Shown: piece after piece, positions 16,539 through 24,120 of the stretch
How the letters are laid out: each line of letters begins with the position of its first letter
Position numbering within the stretch: position 1 is the first letter of the stretch
Source of the DNA: Methanomassiliicoccales archaeon PtaB.Bin134
GTDB taxonomy: Archaea; Thermoplasmatota; Thermoplasmata; Methanomassiliicoccales; UBA472
Assembly: GCA_002067045.1 (NCBI GenBank)
Contig: MVPZ01000062.1
Location: 1-50,509, forward strand
Length of the DNA: 50,509 nt
Direction of reading: 5' to 3'
Notes under the pieces: model-generated
The model's input: only the letters and a program-made list of their open reading frames with translations
The model's database searches: none
Told to the model about the DNA's origin: nothing
Position numbers and translations under genes: made by a program

Positions 16539-16748
16539 ATGGGCGATATGGAACTGAGCGTGGAGTTCAACAGGCAGTCCAGATCCCTGAGCCTGCCGGA
16601 GGGCAGCACCGTACAGGGGCTACTGGACTCCATGGGCCTTTATCCCGATGCGCACATCGTGGTGCGTGGAAGGACCCCCATACCCCTGGACCAGCCCCTT
16701 TCCCCGGGGGACTCGCTGCGAATAATACGGGTGGCCTCGGGAGGCTGA
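16539..16748 (+). CDS. ThiS/MoaD-like beta-grasp protein ending in Gly-Gly
   Basis: A 69-residue ubiquitin-fold protein that ends VASGG, so it has the C-terminal di-glycine needed for thiocarboxylation or conjugation. Beta-grasp features are the paired strands MELSVEFNRQSRSLSLPEG, the helix TVQGLLDSMG, a VVRGRTPIP strand, and PLSPGDSLRIIR before the tail. It could be a sulfur carrier for molybdopterin, thiamin or tRNA thiolation, or an archaeal ubiquitin-like modifier (SAMP). ATG at 16539 lies about 26 nt after the box at 16506-16514 (leaderless); ATG 16548 is an alternative. No E1-like partner gene is in the window. Confidence 0.85.
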   Translation: MGDMELSVEFNRQSRSLSLPEGSTVQGLLDSMGLYPDAHIVVRGRTPIPLDQPLSPGDSLRIIRVASGG

Positions 16749-16787
16749 GCCCTGCTTATTTATTCGTATAAGGCGTACTAGGCCATC

Positions 16788-17735
16788 GTGTGGAGGCGGG
16801 CCGTCAACCTGTCATTGCTGGTCTTCGGGGCCGTTGCGCTCTGGCTGATCGACCGCAGCTATCCCAATGACGACCTCTCCAAGGGCGCCCTGACCCTGGC
16901 GGCCGTAGCCGCTATCTATCTGTCATTCTCCATAGCCCTTCCCGCCCTGTTCTCCGCCCGGATAAAGGACCCCAAGGCGAAGTATCAGCTGAGAAAGATT
17001 TTCTCCGTCCTGAGCCTGGCCTTCTCCCTGGCGGCCGTGGTCACCGTCTGGGTCACCGACCCCCAGGCCCTGGTGGTATCCTACGGGCTTCTGGCGGCCG
17101 GGCTGGCCATCGCCCTGCAGGACATGTTCCGGAACATTGCCGGTGGCCTGATCATTTACATTCAATCGCCCTACCGGGTGGGGGACCGGGTCAAGGTCAA
17201 GGACGTGGTGGGGGACGTCATAGACGTCAACATCATGTACACGGTGCTCCTGGAGCTCCAGGAGTGGGTGGAGGGGGACCAGGCCACCGGACGGCTGGTG
17301 ATGGTGCCCAACGGGCACCTGCTCTCCGGGAACGTCTACAACTACACCAAGGACAACAGCTTCCTGTGGGACGAGATCGTGGTCCCGGTCCCCTACGATT
17401 GCGACTGGAGGGGGGTGGCGGAGGCCGTCCAGACGCTGGTGGAGAATGACACCGCGGAGGTGACCTTGCAGGCCACCGAGGAGCTCTCCTCCATGATGGG
17501 CAAGTACTACCTCACCCCCAGGGAGGTTCGGCCCAGGGTGTTCCTGGCCCTGACCAGCAACTACCTGGAGCTGCACGTGCGCTTCATCTGCCTGACCCGG
17601 CAGAGGAGGGAGGCCCGCAGCCGGCTGAGCCGCCTGATACTGGAGGAGATGGAGCGTATGAACGTCAGGGTCGGTTCGACCACCGTGGAGATAACCAGGT
17701 TCCCGGGGCCGCCTTCCTCCGGCGGTCCGGTGTAG
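16788..17735 (+). CDS. MscS-family mechanosensitive ion channel
   Basis: A 315-residue small-conductance channel releasing solutes on osmotic down-shock. Three N-terminal membrane helices span about residues 5-110. The third contains the MscS pore pattern GLAIALQDMFRNIAGGLIIYIQSPYRVGDRVKV, leading into the beta domain with VPNGHLLSGNVYNYTK. The C-terminal alpha/beta domain follows. GTG at 16788 is used: it lies 26-28 nt after an AT box at 16756-16764, so the message is probably leaderless. The stop is TAG, followed closely by an in-frame TAA. Confidence 0.92.
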   Translation: MWRRAVNLSLLVFGAVALWLIDRSYPNDDLSKGALTLAAVAAIYLSFSIALPALFSARIKDPKAKYQLRKIFSVLSLAFSLAAVVTVWVTDPQALVVSYGLLAAGLAIALQDMFRNIAGGLIIYIQSPYRVGDRVKVKDVVGDVIDVNIMYTVLLELQEWVEGDQATGRLVMVPNGHLLSGNVYNYTKDNSFLWDEIVVPVPYDCDWRGVAEAVQTLVENDTAEVTLQATEELSSMMGKYYLTPREVRPRVFLALTSNYLELHVRFICLTRQRREARSRLSRLILEEMERMNVRVGSTTVEITRFPGPPSSGGPV

Positions 17736-17744
17736 AAAGAAAAG

Positions 17745-17971
17745 GTTTATTAACGTTTGATAAATTTCTATAGCGTCAACATCAGAGCCTGGAAAAGAAC
17801 CTGGGCTTTCCTATATCATGATCACTATAACCATAACCTTACTTGGCCAGCTACGGCCGGGACAAGAATGGAAACCCCTTTCAGGACCCGCTAAACGATG
17901 GTCCTGAACGGCGTAGTCGCACTTGGTATGCGGGAGTCTGACCACTTTTCCAGCCTGAGAGAGGTGAAACC
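17745..17971 (+). other. Long, structured 5' region of dnaG
   Basis: A gene-free stretch of about 230 bp. It holds three AT-rich promoter-like boxes (near 17746, 17765 and 17811) and a perfect inverted repeat at 17881-17907. A strong Shine-Dalgarno site GAGGTGA at 17962-17968 precedes the dnaG ATG. Nearly all other genes here have leaders shorter than 25 nt, so a 130-200 nt leader stands out. No known riboswitch or snoRNA-like box pair was recognised. Confidence 0.5.
17881..17907 (+). repeat. Perfect 8-bp inverted repeat in the dnaG leader
   Basis: TCAGGACC at 17881-17888 and GGTCCTGA at 17900-17907 enclose an 11-nt loop. It could be an RNA hairpin in the leader or a protein-binding operator on DNA. 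Confidence 0.7.
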
Positions 17972-19489
17972 ATGAACATTGACCCAAGCACCACCAAGTA
18001 TCTGGTCAAGGCCAAGCTTAACGCTGATGGCATTGTCGAAAAGCCGGACGTGGTGGGTGCGATATTCGGGCAGACCGAGGGGCTGCTGGGCGATGAGCTC
18101 GACCTGAGAGACCTGCAGAAGAGCGGCAGGATCGGCAGGATCGAGGTGGACGTCCACTCCCGCCAGGGGAAGTCCGAAGGACAGATACTGATACCATCTA
18201 GCTTAGATCAGGTAGAGACCGTTATCCTGGCCTCTGCGCTGGAGACCATCGACAGGGTGGGTCCGTGCAAGGCCAAGATCAACGTGGAATCCATCGAGGA
18301 CGTGCGCGTTGTAAAACGTGAGAAGATAATCGAGAGGGCCAGGGAGCTTTTGACCGAGCTCATTAAGCAGTCCAAGACCTCCGGTATCGACCTCACCGAG
18401 AGCGTTCGCCAGTCCGTTCAGGTGGAGGAGATCACCTACTACGGCAAGGACCGCCTTCCGGCCGGTCCGAACGTGGCCGAGTCCGATGCCATCATCGTGG
18501 TGGAGGGGCGCTCCGACGTCCTGAACCTGCTGAAGTCCGGCATCAAGAACGCCATCGCCGTGGAGGGCACCAACGTCCCCAAGACCATCATGGACCTCAG
18601 CAAGGAGAGGGTCATCACCGCCTTCGTCGACGGCGATCGCGGCGGAGAGCTCATCCTGCGCGAGCTGTTCCAGGTGGCCGAGGTGGACTTCGTCGCTCGT
18701 GCGCCACGCGCCCACGAGGTGGAGGAGCTGACCCAGAAGCAGATCATGAAGTGCCTGCGGAACAAGATCCCGGGCGACCAGTTCATCGAGATGTTCAATC
18801 TGGAGGTCGGCGAGGGCAACGGCAAGGACAAGGAGAAGAGGCTGGAGCCCAGCGCCAACAAGGCCGAGAAGCTGGAGCGCTTCGAGAAGGCCGAGAGGGC
18901 GGACCGGGACAAGGAGGACCGCGAGGAGCCCAAGGAGCGGGAACCCAAGGCGGAGAGGCAGGAGAGGGAGCCCCGCGCCGAACGCGAGCCGCGCCAGGAA
19001 AGGCAGGACCGCCGCGAGCGCAAGGAGCGCGAGGAGCCCAAGGAGCGGGAACCCAAGGCCGAGAGGCAGGAGAGGGAGCCCCGCGCCGAACGCGAGCCGC
19101 GCCAGGAGCGCGAACCCCGCCCGGAGAGGGAGAAGCCCCCGGTGGAGGAGAGGGAGCTGGAGGAGCGGAAGCCCGTTTCCCGAAAGCAGCTCTCCGCCGC
19201 CCAGGAGAAGTACAAGGGAATGATCAACGAGCTGGCATCCACCTCCAAGGCCCGCATCATGGACTCCATGGGCGGGATCATCAAGGAGGTGGCGGTGAAG
19301 GAGCTGGTCAACACCTTGAAGGAGGAGAAGGATCCGGTGTCCGCGGTCGTCTTCGACGGCATCATAACCCAGAGGATACTGGACCTGGCCTCCGACCTGA
19401 AGATTGGTACCATAGTCGGCACCAAGATGGGCAACATCACCAAGCAGCCGGAAGGTATCGACGTCTGGTCCAAGGACGACCTGAACTGA
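17972..19489 (+). CDS. dnaG: Archaeal DnaG (primase-like TOPRIM protein) with expanded charged insert
   Basis: Archaeal DnaG has weak primase activity and is a core part of the RNA exosome cap. The N-terminal archaeal domain (1-160) begins MNIDPSTTKYLVKAKLNADG. The TOPRIM domain has IIVVEGRSDV (Glu at 178) and FVDGDRGG (Asp 220/222). Residues about 283-403 are a Glu/Arg/Lys/Pro-rich low-complexity linker with a 36-residue unit repeated twice. A conserved C-terminal domain (about 404-505), used for Csl4/exosome contact in relatives, follows. Archaeal DnaG usually has a shorter linker here. The ATG follows GAGGTGA. The next gene starts 2 bp after the stop. Confidence 0.95.
   Translation: MNIDPSTTKYLVKAKLNADGIVEKPDVVGAIFGQTEGLLGDELDLRDLQKSGRIGRIEVDVHSRQGKSEGQILIPSSLDQVETVILASALETIDRVGPCKAKINVESIEDVRVVKREKIIERARELLTELIKQSKTSGIDLTESVRQSVQVEEITYYGKDRLPAGPNVAESDAIIVVEGRSDVLNLLKSGIKNAIAVEGTNVPKTIMDLSKERVITAFVDGDRGGELILRELFQVAEVDFVARAPRAHEVEELTQKQIMKCLRNKIPGDQFIEMFNLEVGEGNGKDKEKRLEPSANKAEKLERFEKAERADRDKEDREEPKEREPKAERQEREPRAEREPRQERQDRRERKEREEPKEREPKAERQEREPRAEREPRQEREPRPEREKPPVEERELEERKPVSRKQLSAAQEKYKGMINELASTSKARIMDSMGGIIKEVAVKELVNTLKEEKDPVSAVVFDGIITQRILDLASDLKIGTIVGTKMGNITKQPEGIDVWSKDDLN
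18920..19112 (+). repeat. 108-bp tandem repeat inside dnaG (two copies)
   Basis: An approximately 80-bp block starting at 18923 recurs at 19031 with only one or two mismatches (period exactly 108 bp, 36 codons). Frame is preserved. The encoded unit is EPKEREPKAERQEREPRAER and onward. The near-identity at DNA level, including silent positions, points to a recent duplication. Confidence 0.85.
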
Positions 19490-19491
19490 AC

Positions 19492-21003
19492 ATGAGCGAG
19501 GCGGACAGGGTGGACTGGCGCGGTGTCGAGAGCACCGCCCAGGTGGTCATCCCCTCCGATCCCCTGAAGAGGGTGATCGGCCAGGACGAGGCCGTGACCT
19601 TGGCCCGCATCGCCGCAAAGCAGCGCCGGCACCTGCTGCTGGTCGGACCCCCGGGCACCGGGAAGTCCATGATCGCGCAGGCGCTCTCGCTGCACCTTTC
19701 CCGCCCCACCCAGGAGATCCGGGTGGTGCACAACCCCGAGAACCCCGAGCGCCCCCTGGTGGAAGTGAAGAACGAGGACGAGGTGCGCTCGGAGTCCAAG
19801 GTCAAGGAGTTCGCCGAGGGCGAGCTCATCGAGCCCAAGAACGCGCCGGTGAACGTGGCCGAGCGTCTGGGCTACCGGTGCCGCAACTGCGGCGCCTATT
19901 CTTCTCCAAAGGAGCGCGTCTGCCCCAAATGCCAGAAGGGCAAGGGATCGGATGCCGCTGCCAACAACCCCTTCGGGGACCTCATGTCCGGGCTGTTCGA
20001 GCAGATGAACGTGCCCGGGCTGCAGGGCACCGCCGGCAAGGAACGCGTGACCACCACCCGGACCCGCTTCGGCAAGGAGGAGGTGGTGGTGTTCGAGCGC
20101 TGCGGGGAGATGATCCGCCTGCTGGACCAGGACGCCCTGGAGAAGCGCAGGGACTGGGAGCGCCAGTCCCCCCGCAAGGTCATCGTGCGCCTGGACCGCA
20201 ACCCCTTCGTGCTGGCCACCGGCTCCTCGGAGACGGAGCTGCTGGGGGACGTGCGCCACGATCCATACGGAGGCCACGCCCAGCTGGGCACCCAGCCCTA
20301 CGACCGGGTGGTGCCTGGAGCCATACACGAGGCCCACGAGGGCGTGCTGTTCATCGACGAGCTGCCGCACCTCGGCCACCTGCAGCGCTTCATACTCACC
20401 GCCATGCAGGAGCGGCGCTTCCCTATATCCGGGCGGAATCCCCAGTCCGCGGGCGCCTCGGTCAAGGTGGACAACGTGCCCTGCAACTTCATCTTCGTCG
20501 GGGCCTGCAACATCCAGGACCTGGAGCAGGTGCTGTCCCCCCTTCGTTCACGCGTCTGCGGCAACGGCTACGAGGTGCTGGTCAACACGGCCATGCCGGA
20601 CACCGATGACAACCGCTCCAAGCTGGTCCAGTTCGTGGCCCAGGAGATCGTTTCCGACGGGCGGATACCGCACGCGGACGCCTCGGCCCTCGAGGCCATA
20701 GTCCGGGAGGCCCGGGTCCGGGCCAGCAAGGTGGACGGCATCAACAACGCGCTTACCCTGCGGCTCAGGGAGCTGGGAGGCCTGATCAGGGCCGCCGGCG
20801 ACCTGGCCACCGTGGATTCCGCCGAGCTGATCACCGCCGCGCACATCGCCAGGGCCGTGGAGCGCAGCAAGAGCGCGGAGGAGCAGATCAAGGACCGCTA
20901 CGGCTCTTATACCAAAGGGCTCGGGACGGACATCTCCTCGGCGCAGAAGGAGAAGTCCCCCTACTACTTCTGGAACGAGACCAAGGATTCCATGTTCCAC
21001 TAG
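19492..21003 (+). CDS. Lon/LonB-like AAA+ ATPase with zinc ribbon and no protease domain
   Basis: A 503-residue AAA+ protein related to the ATPase part of archaeal LonB. Walker A GPPGTGKS is at residues 53-60, Walker B VLFIDELP at 285-292, the sensor-1 segment FVGACN at 335-340, and an Arg-finger region LRSRV at 351-355. Between Walker A and B, where LonB has two membrane helices, it has a zinc ribbon (C130, C133, C144, C147) and a soluble linker instead. The chain ends after the AAA lid, so the Ser-Lys protease domain is absent. It is probably a cytoplasmic unfoldase or remodeller. It starts 2 bp after dnaG and is surely in its operon. The stop is TAG, with another TAG two codons on. Confidence 0.88.
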   Translation: MSEADRVDWRGVESTAQVVIPSDPLKRVIGQDEAVTLARIAAKQRRHLLLVGPPGTGKSMIAQALSLHLSRPTQEIRVVHNPENPERPLVEVKNEDEVRSESKVKEFAEGELIEPKNAPVNVAERLGYRCRNCGAYSSPKERVCPKCQKGKGSDAAANNPFGDLMSGLFEQMNVPGLQGTAGKERVTTTRTRFGKEEVVVFERCGEMIRLLDQDALEKRRDWERQSPRKVIVRLDRNPFVLATGSSETELLGDVRHDPYGGHAQLGTQPYDRVVPGAIHEAHEGVLFIDELPHLGHLQRFILTAMQERRFPISGRNPQSAGASVKVDNVPCNFIFVGACNIQDLEQVLSPLRSRVCGNGYEVLVNTAMPDTDDNRSKLVQFVAQEIVSDGRIPHADASALEAIVREARVRASKVDGINNALTLRLRELGGLIRAAGDLATVDSAELITAAHIARAVERSKSAEEQIKDRYGSYTKGLGTDISSAQKEKSPYYFWNETKDSMFH

Positions 21004-21434
21004 AGATAGCGCATCAGGAAGATGCCGTCCTCGCCGTCCGAGTAGTATCGCGAGGCGCGGCGCACTGAGAAGAAGCCCAGACGCTGATAGAACCGCTGCG
21101 CGCCAACGTTGCTCACCCGCACCTCCAGGGAGATCTGCCGGACGCCCTTCTTGGCGCAGGCCCGGAAGAACTCCTGCGTGAGCAGCGAGCCCATGCCGCA
21201 GCTGCGGTAGCGGGGGTCCACCGCCAGCATCAGGATCCTGGCCTCCTGCGGCCCGCTCATGACCCCGAAGACGAAGGCCACCACCCTCCCCAGGTCCTCG
21301 ATGACGATGAGCCCGTCGGGCCAGAATGGCACCAGCTGGGTGAAGAGCGAGGGATCGTAGTGCTCGCGCAGGGAATCGGTCGCCACCTGCCAGACGTCGG
21401 CCAGGTCCCGGTTCTGGAAGCGTCGGATCTGCAA
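21000..21434 (-). CDS. RimI/Ard1-like N-acetyltransferase
   Basis: A 144-residue GNAT domain. ILMLAVDPRYRSCGMGSLLTQEFF carries the acetyl-CoA loop R-x-x-G-M-G (about 80-85), and NVGAQRFYQRLGFFSV is the usual substrate-side helix and strand. Archaeal relatives acetylate protein N-termini or ribosomal protein ends. The start is TTG at 21434; MQIRRFQNRD begins the fold. It overlaps the end of the convergent Lon-like gene by four bases. Confidence 0.87.
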   Translation of the reverse strand: MQIRRFQNRDLADVWQVATDSLREHYDPSLFTQLVPFWPDGLIVIEDLGRVVAFVFGVMSGPQEARILMLAVDPRYRSCGMGSLLTQEFFRACAKKGVRQISLEVRVSNVGAQRFYQRLGFFSVRRASRYYSDGEDGIFLMRYL

Positions 21435-21459
21435 CGGCGGCCAATGCCCCTGCTCCTAA

Positions 21460-23394
21460 CTAAATCCTTCTGTGCCTGCTCCTGATGAAGAGGAGCAGCA
21501 TCGCCGCAGGTAGCGGGGCGTAGAGCATCCACGCCCCCGCACCGTTCCCGCCCGGGGAGACCGTGACGTATACCACCTCCGTCGCGGAATTGCCCAGGAT
21601 GTCGGTGACCTTCAGGCCTATTCTGTGCGTCCCCCGGGGCAGGGAGACGACCTGCAGCGGGCCCTGGACGTCCGGAACCCCATCCCCATCAAGGTCCCAG
21701 TGGAACCCGCTGATGCCCGAGGGATCGTGGCAGCCGGTGGCGTCCAGGACGATGGGTTCTCCCTCCCGCACATTAAGATGATGCCATGGAAGCGCAATGG
21801 CCGGAGGGAGTGCGTCACCCACCCAATCATCTTGGAACCAAGACGAATAGGTGGAGGCCGTCCCCGCGGAGCGTATGGCCATCATCAGCTCTCGGTTCTC
21901 CTCCATGGAGTTGTCCACCCAGTTGGCGCTACCGACCAGCACCGTGTCGTCCACCACCACCCCCTTGTTGTGCAATCTTTCGATGGACAGGGATTCGTTC
22001 ATCAGGCGGCATTCCAGGTCCCACGAGTTAGAGGCAGCCCGCTGATTGAGGGAGGAGGCTGTGCGCCGGTTCTCCTCCTTGGTGCCCAGACCGGAGTCCA
22101 GCATCACCTGGACCTGCACTCCCCTCTCCGCGGCCCTGAACAGGGAGGAGAGCACCTCGCCCTCCAGCCAATCCTCCTGTATGCGCATCTGCTGGATCAG
22201 CACCCTCCTCTGGGCGGAGTCCAGCAGGGTGACCAGCATTTCGCGATACTGGTGCGGGGAGGAGAACAGGGCCATGTCAGCCTGTTGCACGTCCATTGAG
22301 GAAGGGTGGGGCACAAGATGCCCTGGACCGCCCTGCGCCTGCGGCAGGCTCAGCTCCAGGGGGAAGACGTCCACTCCCTTGCCGGCGAGGTCCCTCTCGA
22401 AGAGGCCTGCGGCGACGGAGGAGAGCTGACGGGAGTGAGCCACCGCCCCCCATCCCCGGTTGGAGCTGAAGCTGGAGTCGGCCATGTTCTCCGAGCACAC
22501 CATGACCCGTTCTCCATCGAACACCGCGTACTTGGCGTGCAGATAGTCGTATCGCCGGAAGGAGCTGCTGGAGCGCATGATCCACACCTCCGCTCCGGCG
22601 TCCCTGAGGTAGTAGGCGATGGCCGCGCCGTTCTGGCTGACCCCTCCCACCGGCTGTCCCTCCAGCAGTACGGTGACGTTCACCCCCCTGAGCGAGGCGG
22701 AGGCCAAGTGCCTCGCCAACGTCCAGTTCTCCATGATGTAGGTGCACAGATCAACGCTCTCCCGGGACCGGTCAATCTCGTTGGTGAGGACCTCCAGTCC
22801 ATTCTCGGGATAGAGCACCGGGACCACCTCCGCCCGGTACCAGGAGGTGGATACGGAGAAGATGCCGGGGACCTCCGCCGACCAGGCCTGGTGACCGACC
22901 TCCGGGGAGTGGCGGGAGAGCATCATCCCCTTGCGGTAGACCACAGAAGGACCGCTCCAGGGGGCGAGCGGTTCCGAGGACCCGTAGTGCAGCACGTCCA
23001 TTAACACTCCCCGACCGTCGAAAAGGAACACCTGGTCCCCGTCGTCCGCCAGCTTCAGGCTGCCCTGGCATTCCACGTTCCCGGAGGATGAGTTCAGGAA
23101 GGCCTCCCCGGGGAATAGGGCGGGGAAGCGCCCGCTGCCGTCGGTCCAGGTGACGCTGCCTCCTTCCGGCAGCCGCAGGGAGGTGAAGGTCACGCTGCCC
23201 TCCCCGTCGCTCAGCCGCCATCCGTTCATATCCAGATCCCCGCCGGAGTTGGTCACGGTGACGAACTCCCCGGGGTAGGCAGGGCAGACCCGGGTCAGCT
23301 GGACCTGGGGGATGTCCTCCTCGGCGGCCACGACGGGGATTCCGGAGAGGAGGAGCAGGACGACCAATAGCGCGATGAGGACCGCTCGGAACAC
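21460..23394 (-). CDS. Secreted phospholipase D-like protein with lamin-tail and PKD-like domains
   Basis: A 644-residue exported protein. A signal peptide occupies residues 1-24 (cleavage near VVAAEE). A lamin-tail-like beta domain spans about 28-135 (VQLTRVCPAYPGEFVTVTN ... WRLSD). Two phospholipase D half-sites follow: HAKYAVFDGERVMVCSENMAD near 288 and LHNKGVVVDDTVLVGSANW near 485, each with the H-x-K and N. A PKD/Ig-like domain near 545-615 (LDATGCHDPSG...WDLDGDG) and a C-terminal membrane helix with RSRHRR complete the chain. It is likely a surface-anchored nuclease or phospholipase; the first site has Asp replaced around HxK(x4)D by a variant spacing. No start ambiguity is seen. Confidence 0.88.
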   Translation of the reverse strand: MFRAVLIALLVVLLLLSGIPVVAAEEDIPQVQLTRVCPAYPGEFVTVTNSGGDLDMNGWRLSDGEGSVTFTSLRLPEGGSVTWTDGSGRFPALFPGEAFLNSSSGNVECQGSLKLADDGDQVFLFDGRGVLMDVLHYGSSEPLAPWSGPSVVYRKGMMLSRHSPEVGHQAWSAEVPGIFSVSTSWYRAEVVPVLYPENGLEVLTNEIDRSRESVDLCTYIMENWTLARHLASASLRGVNVTVLLEGQPVGGVSQNGAAIAYYLRDAGAEVWIMRSSSSFRRYDYLHAKYAVFDGERVMVCSENMADSSFSSNRGWGAVAHSRQLSSVAAGLFERDLAGKGVDVFPLELSLPQAQGGPGHLVPHPSSMDVQQADMALFSSPHQYREMLVTLLDSAQRRVLIQQMRIQEDWLEGEVLSSLFRAAERGVQVQVMLDSGLGTKEENRRTASSLNQRAASNSWDLECRLMNESLSIERLHNKGVVVDDTVLVGSANWVDNSMEENRELMMAIRSAGTASTYSSWFQDDWVGDALPPAIALPWHHLNVREGEPIVLDATGCHDPSGISGFHWDLDGDGVPDVQGPLQVVSLPRGTHRIGLKVTDILGNSATEVVYVTVSPGGNGAGAWMLYAPLPAAMLLLFIRSRHRRI

Positions 23395-23445
23395 GCCCGC
23401 AAGAACAGGAGCACAGGAGAAAACGAATGTGTTTGCAGTGAGGCT

Positions 23446-24120
23446 TCAGAAGGAGACCAGGTCCAGCAATGCCGCCCGCACGTCCTTGGCCTTGACCACG
23501 CCGGAGGCCAATAGCACGCCCTCCGCCCCCAGGTCCAGGGCGGCCTTCACGTCCCGCCCGTTCTTCACGCCTGCGCCGCAAAGCACCTTGACGCTGGCGT
23601 TCACCTCGCGGACCATCCGCACCGTCCGGCTGACTATCTGGGGGTCGGCGGTGGTGACCGAGACGTCACCCCCGATGAGCTCAGGCGGTTCCACGGCGAT
23701 GAAGTCGGGGTTCAGGGCGGCCAATGCCGCGGAGGACTCCGCGGTGTCGCTGCAGACTATGCTGACCATACCGAGCTTGCGGCAGGATTCGATTAGCGCC
23801 GATATCTCTGCCACGGGAATGCGGTGCTCGGCGTGATTTAGAAGGGTGCCTTGCGCCCCCGCGGCCCGGGCGCTCTGCGGGGAAACGTACCCAGTGATGG
23901 ATCCGGGCTTCTTATCGTCCACGTGCTGCGCGAACACGGGAACGGCCACCGAGCCGGCGACCTTGGAGAGCTCCACCATCGGAGGGCAGGCCACGAAGCT
24001 GGCCCCGGTCTCCTTGGCCGCGGATTCGATGGCCCGGGCCAAAGCGGTAGCTCCAGGCCCCTCCACCTCGGAGTAGACCTTGAAGTTGACCACGATGACC
24101 GGAAGGCGCAGCTCAGTCAA
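23446..24120 (-). CDS. tpiA: Triosephosphate isomerase, archaeal type
   Basis: Interconverts dihydroxyacetone phosphate and glyceraldehyde 3-phosphate. At 224 residues it has the shorter archaeal form. VVNFKVYSE carries the catalytic N-x-K, LLNHAEHRI the catalytic His, and the phosphate-binding CGAGVKNGRD and EGVLLASGVV loops are intact. It overlaps the end of the upstream fbp gene by 8 bp, so the two gluconeogenic genes form a coupled operon. Confidence 0.95.
   Translation of the reverse strand: MTELRLPVIVVNFKVYSEVEGPGATALARAIESAAKETGASFVACPPMVELSKVAGSVAVPVFAQHVDDKKPGSITGYVSPQSARAAGAQGTLLNHAEHRIPVAEISALIESCRKLGMVSIVCSDTAESSAALAALNPDFIAVEPPELIGGDVSVTTADPQIVSRTVRMVREVNASVKVLCGAGVKNGRDVKAALDLGAEGVLLASGVVKAKDVRAALLDLVSF

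Noticed and set aside
17881..17940. Possible C/D-box guide RNA in the dnaG leader
   Set aside because: CTGA boxes occur but no proper C box (RTGATGA) with matching spacing was found.
18920..19112. CRISPR-like or mobile repeat
   Set aside because: Only two adjacent copies, in frame within dnaG, with no spacers; it is a coding tandem duplication.
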